Made by a program: the position numbers and the translations under genes | The notes under the pieces: generated by a model | Told to the model about the DNA's origin: nothing | Seen by the model: the letters and a program-made list of their open reading frames with translations, nothing else | The model's database searches: none | Source of the DNA: Domibacillus aminovorans | GTDB lineage: Bacteria; Bacillota; Bacilli; Bacillales; Domibacillaceae | Direction of reading: 5' to 3' | Length of the DNA: 64,000 nt | Assembly: GCF_001643235.1 (NCBI RefSeq) | Contig: NZ_LQWY01000067.1 | Location: forward strand, 124,001 to 188,000 | Shown: positions 56,204-64,000 of the stretch, one piece after another | Layout: every line of letters begins with the position of its first letter | Numbering within the stretch: the first letter of the stretch is position 1

Positions 56204-56734
56204 ATGAAAACACTAACAATGATTCTATATTTATATGGGCTTTCGGCAGCGGCTTCTTTTATGATGTATTTTGCACCAGCTGATCAAATGGCTGGAGGTA
56301 TTCCGGATGAATCAATCCGTATTCGTGTCATTGCAGATAATAATAGCGAGGCTGAGCAAGAACGGAAAGAAATCGTTCATCAAGCAATCGCAAAAGAAAT
56401 AAACAATTGGGCACGGACAGCTGTTTCGGCGGAAGAATCGCGGATCATGGTTGAAAAGAATCTTGATGAAATTGAAAAAATCGCTAATGCAGCCGCGGGG
56501 GCAAAACAAACTGTTCATGTTACATTTGGCCAAGAGGATTTTCCAGTGAAACAATACGGCCGCTTCTTTTATCCGCCAGGTACATATGAATCTCTCGTTG
56601 TCACCATAGGTGAAGGAAAGGGAGCCAATTGGTGGTGCGTATTGTATCCGGCGCTTTGTTTTCCAGAAGAACAAAAAGAAAAGACAGAATTAAAATGGGC
56701 ATTTGTCGATTTATGGGGACAACTGAAAAAATAA
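56204..56734 (+). CDS. spoIIR: Stage II sporulation protein R
   Basis: 176 residues, shorter than B. subtilis SpoIIR (about 224). A signal/anchor segment (LYLYGLSAAASFMMYF) is followed by the core PDESIRIRVIADNNSEAEQE. Secreted from the forespore, it triggers SpoIIGA to process pro-sigma-E. GGGAGGGATTATTA precedes the ATG. The C-terminus ends at WAFVDLWGQLKK, so the family's usual extension is missing. Confidence 0.9.
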   Translation: MKTLTMILYLYGLSAAASFMMYFAPADQMAGGIPDESIRIRVIADNNSEAEQERKEIVHQAIAKEINNWARTAVSAEESRIMVEKNLDEIEKIANAAAGAKQTVHVTFGQEDFPVKQYGRFFYPPGTYESLVVTIGEGKGANWWCVLYPALCFPEEQKEKTELKWAFVDLWGQLKK

Positions 56735-56750
56735 CTGCATTTTTCTGATA

Positions 56751-56965
56751 ATATCCACACTCATCCACAGAGTTATTCACAAAATGATAAATGTTATCCA
56801 CATAATGTTGGTAACTTAGTGTGGAACAAAAGTTGAAAAATGATTTATGTATAGAAATTATTGAGTACGTAAAGATTTTGTAAATATACAAGCAAAGGTG
56901 ACAAAAATGGAGACAACACACTGGATTGTGGATAAACAGGGTATAACTCATGAACATTATCCACA
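56751..56965. other. DnaA-box cluster at the ywlC start
   Basis: Perfect TTATNCACA boxes lie at 56773-56781, 56794-56802 and 56957-56965 on the plus strand and at 56927-56935 on the minus strand. Boxes with one mismatch lie at 56751-56759 and 56761-56769. Six boxes in 215 bases, two of them inside the coding region, far exceed chance. A DnaA-binding cluster upstream of ywlC is known in B. subtilis, where such clusters titrate DnaA. Confidence 0.85.
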
Positions 56966-57956
56966 AATAGAAGAAGCAGCCCGGTTAATTCGAAAAGGTG
57001 AAGTGGTCGCTTTTCCAACTGAAACGGTTTATGGTCTCGGTGGACAAGTGCAAATGGATGAAGCTGTGCAAAAAATTTTCACGGCGAAAGGGCGTCCGTC
57101 AGATAATCCGCTTATTGTGCATATTGCCGACCGCAAAGATGTGGATCATCTGGCGCAATCAGTACCGAACTATGCAGAAGCGTTAATGGATTCTTTTTGG
57201 CCAGGTCCATTGACGATCATCGTGCCGAAACAAGAAGGCGTACTTTCAGAGCTTGTAACGGCGGGTCTTCATACGGTTGCGATTCGCATGCCAGATCATC
57301 CGGTTGCACTTGCGCTTATTAAAGAAGCAGGTGTACCGGTTGCAGCGCCGAGTGCAAACCGATCGGGAAAACCGAGTCCTACGACGGCGGCGCACGTGCT
57401 GGATGATCTTTCTGGCCGGATTGCCGGTGTACTGGACGGTGGTGATACAGGTGTCGGTTTAGAATCAACGGTTGTGGACTGTACCGGCCCGCATCCGATC
57501 ATTTTACGTCCTGGGGGAATAACACAAACAGACATGGAAGCGGTCGTTGGAAAAGTGAAGATTGGCGGCACCCTTCAAAATGAAAAGGACGTACCGAAGT
57601 CACCGGGAATGAAATATACGCATTATGCTCCGGAGGCTCCGCTCTATTTAATAGAAGGAACACATTCATTTATTCAAGAGCAAATTGATGAATTACGGGC
57701 GGAAGGGAAAAAGGTTGGTGTGATGACAACGGAAGAAAGTGAGCATTTCTACGTGGCCGATCGCATTATTTCATGTGGGCGCAGACATGATATTGAATCG
57801 GTTGCAAAGCATCTATACGGTGCGCTGCGCTCGTTTAATGTGTCTTCGCTGGATGTTATTTTGGCTGAAACGTTTCCATCAGAAGGCGTCGGTGTGGCAA
57901 TTATGAACAGATTGGAAAAAGCAGCCGGCCATCGGTGGATAAAGGAAGTCGATTGA
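56907..57956 (+). CDS. ywlC: Threonylcarbamoyl-AMP synthase (YwlC/Sua5)
   Basis: 349 residues. Makes threonylcarbamoyl-AMP for t6A in ANN-decoding tRNAs. The YrdC domain has VVAFPTETVYGLGG, the KGRPSDNPL nucleotide site, FWPGPLTIIV and PSANRSGKPSPT; a Sua5 C-terminal domain follows (SPGMKYTHYAPEAPL onward). The ATG follows AAAGGTGACAAAA. Two DnaA boxes lie within the first 60 bases of the gene. Confidence 0.95.
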   Translation: METTHWIVDKQGITHEHYPQIEEAARLIRKGEVVAFPTETVYGLGGQVQMDEAVQKIFTAKGRPSDNPLIVHIADRKDVDHLAQSVPNYAEALMDSFWPGPLTIIVPKQEGVLSELVTAGLHTVAIRMPDHPVALALIKEAGVPVAAPSANRSGKPSPTTAAHVLDDLSGRIAGVLDGGDTGVGLESTVVDCTGPHPIILRPGGITQTDMEAVVGKVKIGGTLQNEKDVPKSPGMKYTHYAPEAPLYLIEGTHSFIQEQIDELRAEGKKVGVMTTEESEHFYVADRIISCGRRHDIESVAKHLYGALRSFNVSSLDVILAETFPSEGVGVAIMNRLEKAAGHRWIKEVD

Positions 57957-58015
57957 TCATTGGATCAGCCGGCTTTTTTTATGGATAAAAAGGGACAAGC
58001 CGAATATAGATAAGC

Positions 58016-58543
58016 ATGGACATCATTATCCTTTCACTGGCGTTGTCGGCAGATGCGTTTGGAGCAGCACTAGCGGTTGGAATGCGAAGAATCGGTTTAT
58101 GGAATATGGTTGTGATGAGTACAACGGTCGGCTTGATGCACGTCATCATGCCGTTCATCAGCATAACGGCAGGGAACGAATTGCATGGTGTGTTTGGCGG
58201 AGCTCTTATTTCGACGGGCGGTGTTATTTTACTGCTGACAGGGCTGCAAATGGTGCTGTCGATGTGGAAAAATGAATTGAATGTACAGAAGCCTGCAGGG
58301 ATCGGGATGTTCTTTTTTGCATTCGGTGTGAGTATGGACAGCTTTTCTGCAGGGCTGTCACTCGGTGTTATTGGCATGGATCATGTGAAAGCAGTCACTT
58401 GTTTCGGGTTGTCTTCTGCCTTTTTCACAATGACTGGTTTGCTGTTAAGCCGCCGAATCGGTGTAGCCGCCGGCAAAGCAGGTGAAGCGGCGGGCGGACT
58501 TATTTTAATGTTCCTCGGTATGAAATGGCTTCTTTCATTGTGA
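58016..58543 (+). CDS. mntP: Manganese efflux pump MntP (YwlD-like)
   Basis: 175 residues, six helices. Two similar halves each carry the family pattern: LSLALSADAFGAALAVGM and FFFAFGVSMDSFSAGLSLGV, with the aspartates that bind Mn2+. Exports Mn2+. No ribosome binding site is seen before the ATG (GAATATAGATAAGC) and an in-frame stop lies nine bases upstream, so translation is expected to be weak. Confidence 0.88.
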   Translation: MDIIILSLALSADAFGAALAVGMRRIGLWNMVVMSTTVGLMHVIMPFISITAGNELHGVFGGALISTGGVILLLTGLQMVLSMWKNELNVQKPAGIGMFFFAFGVSMDSFSAGLSLGVIGMDHVKAVTCFGLSSAFFTMTGLLLSRRIGVAAGKAGEAAGGLILMFLGMKWLLSL

Positions 58544-58545
58544 AC

Positions 58546-58576
58546 AGTCCTTTTCTTATTGAAAAGGACTATTTTC
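58546..58576 (+). terminator. Terminator after mntP
   Basis: AGTCCTTTTC pairs perfectly with GAAAAGGACT around TTATT and is followed by ATTTTCC. Confidence 0.8.
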
Positions 58577-58630
58577 CTGTTTGTAGAAGCGTTATAATGA
58601 AAGAAAACGTATAGATAAAGGTGGATGTTC

Positions 58631-59053
58631 ATGAATATTTTGTTTGTTTGCACGGGCAACACGTGCCGCAGTCCAATGGCGGCGGCAATCTTGCGGGAGA
58701 AAAGACCAGATTGGGTCGTACAGTCAGCTGGATTATTTGCCAGTCCAGGCATTCCTACATCATTAGGAACAAAAACGGTTTTGTTGGAAAAAGGAATTCA
58801 TTCGCCGCATGTTTCCATGCAATTGACAGAAGAGATGGCGGAGCGGGCGGATGTAATTTTGACGATGACGGATTCACACAAACAGACGATTGACATTCAC
58901 TTTCCTCATTTAAAAGGAAAAACGTATACGTTAAAAGGAGAAGAAGGGGATGTGATCGATCCGTTTGGCGGCCCAGTTCACATATACCGTCAGACCTACG
59001 ATGAACTGCTCTTTTATATTGAGAAATGGCTGGAAGAAGGGAGTAAGGCATGA
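58631..59053 (+). CDS. ywlE: Protein-arginine phosphatase YwlE
   Basis: 140 residues, low-molecular-weight phosphatase fold. The P-loop reads [13 protein letters not shown] with nucleophile C7 and T11; Thr at this place is what makes YwlE arginine-specific (known). The general acid is in VIDPFGGP. It reverses McsB marking of proteins for ClpCP. The ATG at 58631 is chosen because AAAGGTGG abuts the earlier one. Its TGA overlaps the ATG of the receptor gene downstream. Confidence 0.95.
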   Translation: MNILFVCTGNTCRSPMAAAILREKRPDWVVQSAGLFASPGIPTSLGTKTVLLEKGIHSPHVSMQLTEEMAERADVILTMTDSHKQTIDIHFPHLKGKTYTLKGEEGDVIDPFGGPVHIYRQTYDELLFYIEKWLEEGSKA

Positions 59054-60339
59054 GGGAGAGAATATCCTATTCATTTGGTATTCGGAAGAAAGTTATCGTG
59101 CTCGTTACATTGCTGGCCATTATTACTTATACGATCAGTGCGTTGTTTATTTATTATTTGTACCCTCTGTATTTTTCCTATATAAATGAAACGTTTTTTT
59201 CGTTTTTAACACTTGCACTGGGCATTCTATGGTCAGGCATTCTTGCCTATTTTGCGGCATCTTATTTTGTGAACCCGATTGTCCGGCTTGAAAAAGCATC
59301 GCGTGCGGCGGCAGCTGGCCATATTGACAAAGAAGTCGAGCTGCCGGAAGGAGACGATGAAATTCGGGCGCTTGCACTTGCATTTAATGAGATGTTGACG
59401 AATTTGCGAACGATGGTAAGCAGTATTGAGAGTAATTTTTCCGCGACAAATGAAAGTGTTAGCCATATTGCAAGCATTAGTGGACAGGCGGTGGAGAAAG
59501 CTTCAGAAATGGCGCACACAGCAGCCGATATTTCGACAGGCGCTGAAAGTTCCGCGTTTGCGATTCAGGCGACAGCTGAAGCAATGGAAGAAGTTTTAAG
59601 TATTGCAGGTCATGTACAGCAAAAAGCGAATGAGTCCGCCCATCAGGCAGAAGGAATGGTGCAGGATCTCGATGTCAGCAGACGAACGTTTCAGTCCCTT
59701 ATTGAAGGCATGGATTCATTAGCCACAGATAATATAGACTCGCTTGAAGCAGTCCATTCATTAGAAGAAAATGCATGCAAAGTCGGCAAAGTCATTGGCC
59801 TTGTCGGTGATATTGCTGCACAGACGAATTTACTCGCGTTGAACGCATCGATTGAAGCAGCTCGCGCTGGTGAACATGGGAAAGGATTCGCAGTCGTGGC
59901 AGAAGAAGTGAGAAAGCTTGCTGATGAAAGCGCGACAGCTGTCCAAAGCATCTCTGATCTTGTGAAGAAAATTCAAGAAGAAGTCGACCACGTCGTCCAG
60001 AAAATTACTGCGCAGGCGGCAGCAGCCGGTGAGGGAGTAAAGAAAGGGGCATCTGCACAAGAAGCAGTGGGACAAATAAGCAGCAAAATTACCAGTATGG
60101 CAGGAGCCGTTGAAGAAATCGCCAACCTTGTTGATCAGCAAATGGTGAAAATCGAGCAAACATCTAGACAGTCACAGGAGGTAGCAGCGATTGCAGAAGA
60201 AACATCAGCGGGCGCGAATGAAGTAACCAATGCTGCAGCAGATCAGTCGGATGTCATCGGTGAAATCGGTAATGTAAGCCAGCATCTGCAGAAACAGGCA
60301 ATGGAGCTGAAGTCTGTCATTACACGCTTTAAATTGTAA
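59050..60339 (+). CDS. Methyl-accepting chemotaxis protein without a large sensory domain
   Basis: 429 residues. Two helices near the N-terminus ([20 protein letters not shown] and [19 protein letters not shown]) are separated by only about 15 residues, so there is no ligand domain outside the cell. A HAMP domain ([20 protein letters not shown]) and the signalling hairpin follow, with the tip [20 protein letters not shown] at about 255-275. It starts inside the ywlE stop (ATGA). In B. subtilis rpiB occupies this place. Confidence 0.9.
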   Translation: MRERISYSFGIRKKVIVLVTLLAIITYTISALFIYYLYPLYFSYINETFFSFLTLALGILWSGILAYFAASYFVNPIVRLEKASRAAAAGHIDKEVELPEGDDEIRALALAFNEMLTNLRTMVSSIESNFSATNESVSHIASISGQAVEKASEMAHTAADISTGAESSAFAIQATAEAMEEVLSIAGHVQQKANESAHQAEGMVQDLDVSRRTFQSLIEGMDSLATDNIDSLEAVHSLEENACKVGKVIGLVGDIAAQTNLLALNASIEAARAGEHGKGFAVVAEEVRKLADESATAVQSISDLVKKIQEEVDHVVQKITAQAAAAGEGVKKGASAQEAVGQISSKITSMAGAVEEIANLVDQQMVKIEQTSRQSQEVAAIAEETSAGANEVTNAAADQSDVIGEIGNVSQHLQKQAMELKSVITRFKL

Positions 60340-60444
60340 CTTTTAAAAGGAATATGAGAAAATATAAAGAGAAACTTCATTTAGTAGAGGTCTTACTGCC
60401 TATTAATGCGGGACAAATAGGAAAGCATGAAAGGAGCGCTACAA

Positions 60445-61023
60445 ATGAAAGTAGCTACTCAGTGGAAAGAGGAACTTCAAGTCCTTTTGACCGAACTGCA
60501 AGAACAGGCACAGTTTAAAGCGGGTCAATTGTTTCTGATCGGCTGTTCAACATCGGAAGTGGCAGGCGGCCGGATTGGGACGGCTGGCACAGATGAAGCA
60601 GCTGCTGTTTTATATGAAGTATTTGAATCATTTGCAAAGCAGACAGGCGTTCATCTGTCGTTTCAATGCTGCGAGCACTTGAACAGAGCTGTTGTCATCG
60701 AGCGTACAGTGGCAGAAAAGTTCGGTTACGATGAAGTCGCTGCGATTCCGGTGCGGACAGCAGGCGGAGCGATGGCGGCGTATGCGTTTAATCAAAAAGA
60801 CCATGTGCTCGTTGAGTTTGTGAAAGCAGATGGCGGGATTGATATAGGCGACACGTTCATCGGTATGCATTTGAAGCATGTGGCAGTGCCGGTACGCACG
60901 TCGAGAAACAGCGTCGGCATGGCTCATGTGACGATGGCAAAAACGCGGCCGAAGTTGATTGGAGGACCTCGGGCTATTTATGAAAAAACGAATATAATTG
61001 ATTCAATTACTGATGAATGTTAA
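60445..61023 (+). CDS. ywlG: YwlG family protein (DUF436)
   Basis: 192 residues. Recognised by [20 protein letters not shown], the [18 protein letters not shown] segment and [17 protein letters not shown]. Conserved cysteines suggest metal or thiol chemistry; function unknown. The ATG at 60445 follows AAAGGAGCGCTACAA; two earlier in-frame ATGs overlap or precede that site. glyA follows. Confidence 0.9.
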   Translation: MKVATQWKEELQVLLTELQEQAQFKAGQLFLIGCSTSEVAGGRIGTAGTDEAAAVLYEVFESFAKQTGVHLSFQCCEHLNRAVVIERTVAEKFGYDEVAAIPVRTAGGAMAAYAFNQKDHVLVEFVKADGGIDIGDTFIGMHLKHVAVPVRTSRNSVGMAHVTMAKTRPKLIGGPRAIYEKTNIIDSITDEC

Positions 61024-61029
61024 GAATTT

Positions 61030-61062
61030 GCTGTCTTTTTTAATAAAGACAGCTATTTTTTT
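61030..61062 (+). terminator. Terminator after ywlG
   Basis: GCTGTCTTT pairs with AAAGACAGC around TTTAAT and is followed by TATTTTTTT. Confidence 0.88.
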
Positions 61063-61191
61063 ACCCGAAAACCGTAAAAAAGCATAAAATACGGTTGAAA
61101 GATTCGGAAAACATGTTAGAATGAAAGAGAATTTTTTAACAGATATCCGTAAATACTATTTTGAATTAATAGATTGGAAAGGGGAACGATG

Positions 61192-62433
61192 ATGAGTAAA
61201 ATTCAAACGCAAGATCCGGCTGTATTTGCAGCAATTGAGGATGAACTGAAACGCCAGCAAACGAAAATTGAATTAATTGCTTCTGAAAACTTCGTATCTG
61301 AAGCAGTAATGGAAGCGCAAGGATCAGTATTGACAAACAAATATGCAGAAGGCTACCCCGGCAAACGCTACTATGGCGGCTGCGAGCATGTTGACGTTGT
61401 GGAAGATTTGGCGCGTGATCGTGCGAAAGAAATTTTTGGTGCAGAATATGTAAACGTTCAGCCGCATTCAGGTGCACAAGCGAACATGGCGGTTTATTTC
61501 ACGATTTTGGAAACAGGTGACACGGTTCTTGGTATGAATTTATCTCACGGCGGTCACTTGACTCATGGAAGCCCTGTTAACTTCAGTGGTGTGCAATACA
61601 ATTTCGTTGAGTACGGTGTAACGAAAGACACGCAAGTAATCGATTATGAAGATGTTCGTCAAAAAGCGCTTGAGAATAAACCGAAATTGATCGTAGCTGG
61701 TGCAAGTGCATACCCACGTGCGATTGATTTCGCTAAATTCCGTGAAATCGCTGATGAAGTAGGGGCGTATTTAATGGTGGATATGGCACACATTGCCGGT
61801 CTCGTTGCAGCCGGTCTTCACCAAAGTCCAGTTCCTTACGCTCATTTTGTTACAACGACAACGCATAAAACATTGCGTGGACCACGTGGCGGGATGATTT
61901 TGTCCAGTGAAGAGTTCGGCAAAAAGCTCGACAAATCGATTTTTCCTGGTATTCAAGGCGGACCGCTTATGCACGTCATCGCGGCCAAAGCGGTTGCATT
62001 CGGCGAAGTGCTTGAAGACAGCTTCAAAACATATGCACAAAACGTGATCGACAACGCGAGCCGTTTAGCGTCTGGTTTATCTAAGGAAGGAATTGATATC
62101 GTTTCAGGTGGCACAGACAATCATCTATTATTGATCGATCTTCGCTCACTTAGCCTGACAGGTAAAGTAGCGGAAGCGGTTCTTGATGAAGTGGGTATTA
62201 CGGTAAATAAAAACACTATTCCTTACGATCCAGAAAGTCCATTTGTCACAAGCGGTGTCCGTATCGGTACAGCAGCAGTGACATCACGTGGCTTTGATCT
62301 TAACGCGATGGACGAAGTAGCTTCAATCATTGCAAAAACATTGAAAAACCATGAAGATGAAGCGGTATTGAAAGAGTCAGCTGAGCGCGTAGCAGCATTG
62401 ACTTCGAAATACGCACTTTATCAAGAAGTGTAA
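61192..62433 (+). CDS. glyA: Serine hydroxymethyltransferase
   Basis: 413 residues. Converts serine and THF to glycine and methylene-THF. The PLP lysine is K226 ([13 protein letters not shown]); [17 protein letters not shown] and [16 protein letters not shown] are typical. Very close to B. subtilis GlyA. The second of two adjacent ATGs is used because AAAGGGG is seven bases upstream. Confidence 0.97.
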   Translation: MSKIQTQDPAVFAAIEDELKRQQTKIELIASENFVSEAVMEAQGSVLTNKYAEGYPGKRYYGGCEHVDVVEDLARDRAKEIFGAEYVNVQPHSGAQANMAVYFTILETGDTVLGMNLSHGGHLTHGSPVNFSGVQYNFVEYGVTKDTQVIDYEDVRQKALENKPKLIVAGASAYPRAIDFAKFREIADEVGAYLMVDMAHIAGLVAAGLHQSPVPYAHFVTTTTHKTLRGPRGGMILSSEEFGKKLDKSIFPGIQGGPLMHVIAAKAVAFGEVLEDSFKTYAQNVIDNASRLASGLSKEGIDIVSGGTDNHLLLIDLRSLSLTGKVAEAVLDEVGITVNKNTIPYDPESPFVTSGVRIGTAAVTSRGFDLNAMDEVASIIAKTLKNHEDEAVLKESAERVAALTSKYALYQEV

Positions 62434-62444
62434 TAAATAGAACG

Positions 62445-62474
62445 AACCGCTGGCAACTTGCTGGCGGTTTATTT
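62445..62474 (+). terminator. Terminator after glyA
   Basis: AACCGCTGGC and GCTGGCGGTT pair over at least six outer base pairs, followed by TATTTAC. Confidence 0.7.
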
Positions 62475-62528
62475 ACATTTATTCGCAGTCTGACAGCTGG
62501 TTGCTCACGTTCATTAAATACGATTCAC

Positions 62529-62563
62529 AAAAAGGCCCATTTCTTGAGGGTCCTTTCAATTTG
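62529..62563 (+). terminator. Terminator-like hairpin in the upp leader
   Basis: AAAAGG-C-CC pairs with GG-GT-CCTTT across a ten-base loop, followed by CAATTTG. It lies 70 bases before the upp start and might be an attenuator or a second stop for glyA. Confidence 0.35.
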
Positions 62564-62632
62564 TTGCCCCCTAAACTCTTTTCAAGTAAAATAGGGATGG
62601 CCTTGAATGAGCGTACAATAAGGAGTGAACAT

Positions 62633-63262
62633 ATGAGCAAAGTATATGTATTCGATCATCCGCTAATTCAGCATAAGCTGACGATGATCCGCGATAAAGA
62701 AACAGGTACAAAAGATTTCCGTGAATTGACAGATGAAGTGGCAACATTAATGGCGTATGAAATTACACGCGACCTTCCATTAGAAGAAGTAATAGTGCAG
62801 ACACCGGTGTGCGATGCAAAGGCGAAAGTGCTTGCCGGCAAAAAAATCGGGATTGTCCCCATTTTGCGTGCGGGTATCGGCATGGTGGACGGTGTGTTAA
62901 AACTTATTCCAGCGGCAAAAGTCGGCCATATAGGCTTATACCGCGATCCAGAAACATTGCAGCCTGTTGAATATTACGTCAAATTGCCGACAGATATTGA
63001 AGAGCGGGATTTCATTGTCGTTGATCCAATGCTTGCGACAGGGGGATCGGCGATTGAAGCGATTAACTCGCTGAAAAAACGTGGCGCGAAGAGCATTAAA
63101 TTTATGTGTTTAATCGCTGCACCGGAAGGTGTCGATGCACTTAAGGAAGCGCATCAGGATATAGATATTTATATTGCGGCGCTCGATGAAAAATTAAACG
63201 AAAAAGGCTACATCGTGCCAGGTCTTGGCGATGCAGGCGACCGTTTATTCGGAACAAAATAA
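62633..63262 (+). CDS. upp: Uracil phosphoribosyltransferase
   Basis: 209 residues, same length as the B. subtilis enzyme. Salvages uracil to UMP. The PRPP-binding motif is [18 protein letters not shown]; the uracil-binding end [17 protein letters not shown] is intact. AAGGAGTGAACAT precedes the ATG. The epimerase gene follows after 21 bases. Confidence 0.97.
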   Translation: MSKVYVFDHPLIQHKLTMIRDKETGTKDFRELTDEVATLMAYEITRDLPLEEVIVQTPVCDAKAKVLAGKKIGIVPILRAGIGMVDGVLKLIPAAKVGHIGLYRDPETLQPVEYYVKLPTDIEERDFIVVDPMLATGGSAIEAINSLKKRGAKSIKFMCLIAAPEGVDALKEAHQDIDIYIAALDEKLNEKGYIVPGLGDAGDRLFGTK

Positions 63263-63283
63263 AAAGAAGCAGGTGGAGAAATA

Positions 63284-64000
63284 ATGGATCGTCCGATTAA
63301 AGTCATGACGATTTTCGGCACACGGCCGGAAGCGATTAAGATGGCACCGCTCGTTCTAGAACTGAAAAACCGTCCAGATGAATTTGAAGCGATCGTAACG
63401 GTTACAGCACAGCACCGCCAAATGCTTGACCAGGTGCTCGATATTTTTAACATCACACCGGATTATGACTTGAACATTATGAAAGACCGTCAAACACTGA
63501 TCGATGTAACAACAAGGGGTCTTGAAGGTTTAGACAAGGTGATGAAAGAAGTTAAACCGGATATCGTCCTCGTTCACGGTGATACAACGACAACTTTTGT
63601 CGCCGGTCTTGCGGCATTTTATAACCAGATTGCCATTGGTCACGTAGAAGCGGGTCTTCGTACGTGGAATAAGTATTCACCGTTTCCGGAAGAAATGAAT
63701 CGTCAGCTCACAGGTGTGATGGCCGACCTTCATTTTTCACCGACAGCGCAGTCAGAACAAAACTTACTAAACGAAAATAAAGAACAGGAAGCGATTTTCG
63801 TTACCGGTAATACGGCGATCGATGCGTTGAAAACAACGGTTAAAGAAGCGTATACACACGAAGTGCTTGAGAAACTAGGGACGGATCGTCTCGTCTTAAT
63901 GACGGCTCATCGTCGTGAAAATCTCGGCGAACCGATGAAAAACATGTTCCGTGCGATTAAACGCCTTGTGAACGATCACGATGATATTCAAGTCGTTTAT
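63284..64000 (+). CDS. mnaA: UDP-N-acetylglucosamine 2-epimerase (non-hydrolysing), 3' end outside the window
   Basis: The visible 239 residues start MDRPIKVMTIFGTRPEAIK and include TAQHRQMLDQVLDIF, VLVHGDTTTTFVAGLAAFY, VEAGLRTWNKYSPFPEEMNR and MTAHRRENLG, the WecB/MnaA hallmarks (His and Glu of the active site). Makes UDP-ManNAc for teichoic acid linkage units. AGGTGGAGAAATA precedes the ATG. The stop is beyond base 64000. Confidence 0.94.
   Translation, partial: MDRPIKVMTIFGTRPEAIKMAPLVLELKNRPDEFEAIVTVTAQHRQMLDQVLDIFNITPDYDLNIMKDRQTLIDVTTRGLEGLDKVMKEVKPDIVLVHGDTTTTFVAGLAAFYNQIAIGHVEAGLRTWNKYSPFPEEMNRQLTGVMADLHFSPTAQSEQNLLNENKEQEAIFVTGNTAIDALKTTVKEAYTHEVLEKLGTDRLVLMTAHRRENLGEPMKNMFRAIKRLVNDHDDIQVVY

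Noticed and set aside
62434-62632. Riboswitch between glyA and upp
   Set aside because: Only simple hairpins are present; no conserved glycine, purine or other aptamer core is visible.

Overview
This window is chromosomal DNA from an endospore-forming member of the Bacillaceae (Firmicutes). The evidence is the set of sporulation and germination genes (gerQ, cwlJ, rsfA, spo0F, spoIIR), bacillithiol genes (bshB2, yojF), protein-arginine phosphatase ywlE, strong AAGGAGG-type ribosome binding sites with many TTG and GTG starts, and gene order that follows the B. subtilis ywd-ywf-ywh-ywi-ywj-ywk-ywl arc. It is not B. subtilis itself: several genes have been added, lost or swapped.

Layout. Bases 1-22300 are a looser accessory half: an NSS-type transporter (partial), purU, an orphan trpB, an ABC1/UbiB-family kinase, a CPA1 cation/proton antiporter, a class I CoA-transferase with an upstream LytTR regulator and a CcpA-type operator, ybaK, a P-loop protein, a secreted lipase-like hydrolase, DUF418 and AI-2E membrane proteins, a YjiH protein, a HAD phosphatase, ilvA, bshB2-yojF, a nitroreductase and pdxK. 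This half also holds a 164-bp structured repeat flanked by TTTAT on both sides (7059-7232), resembling the bcr1 repeats of the B. cereus group. From 22300 to 24200 there is a broken YflT-like gene and a tnpB-only IS200/IS605-type element.

From 24200 to 64000 the order is conserved. First come ung, a parS-like site, ywdI, the DUF423 gene, gerQ-cwlJ, hemQ, lipL, rsfA, a DUF1450 gene, ywfO, ywhC, ywhD, pbpG, speE-speB, ywiB and argS. Next is a beta-oxidation operon (fadF-hbd-acdA-tetR) behind a palindromic operator. Then rpoE, pyrG with a CTP-sensing attenuator leader, ywjG, spo0F behind a sigma-H promoter, fbaA, tal, murA2, glpX, rho, rpmE, tdk, prfA, prmC and spoIIR. A DnaA-box cluster lies over the start of ywlC, followed by mntP, ywlE, a chemotaxis receptor, ywlG, glyA, upp and the start of a UDP-GlcNAc 2-epimerase gene.

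How the genes work together. Several blocks are functional units: polyamine synthesis (speB, speE); fatty-acid oxidation with a TetR regulator; triose/pentose metabolism and gluconeogenesis (fbaA, tal, glpX); translation termination (rpmE, prfA, prmC); one-carbon and nucleotide salvage (glyA, upp, tdk, pyrG); and spore germination (gerQ, cwlJ). The parS-like site and the DnaA-box cluster suggest that the window lies in the origin-proximal part of the chromosome.

I found no rRNA, tRNA, CRISPR array or prophage. I see no clear new multi-gene defence system. The observations most worth a second look are the TTTAT-flanked structured repeat, the solo TnpB with a relocated RuvC-II acid, the chemoreceptor translationally coupled to the arginine phosphatase, the P-loop protein with a decayed first Walker A, and the replication/segregation sites.
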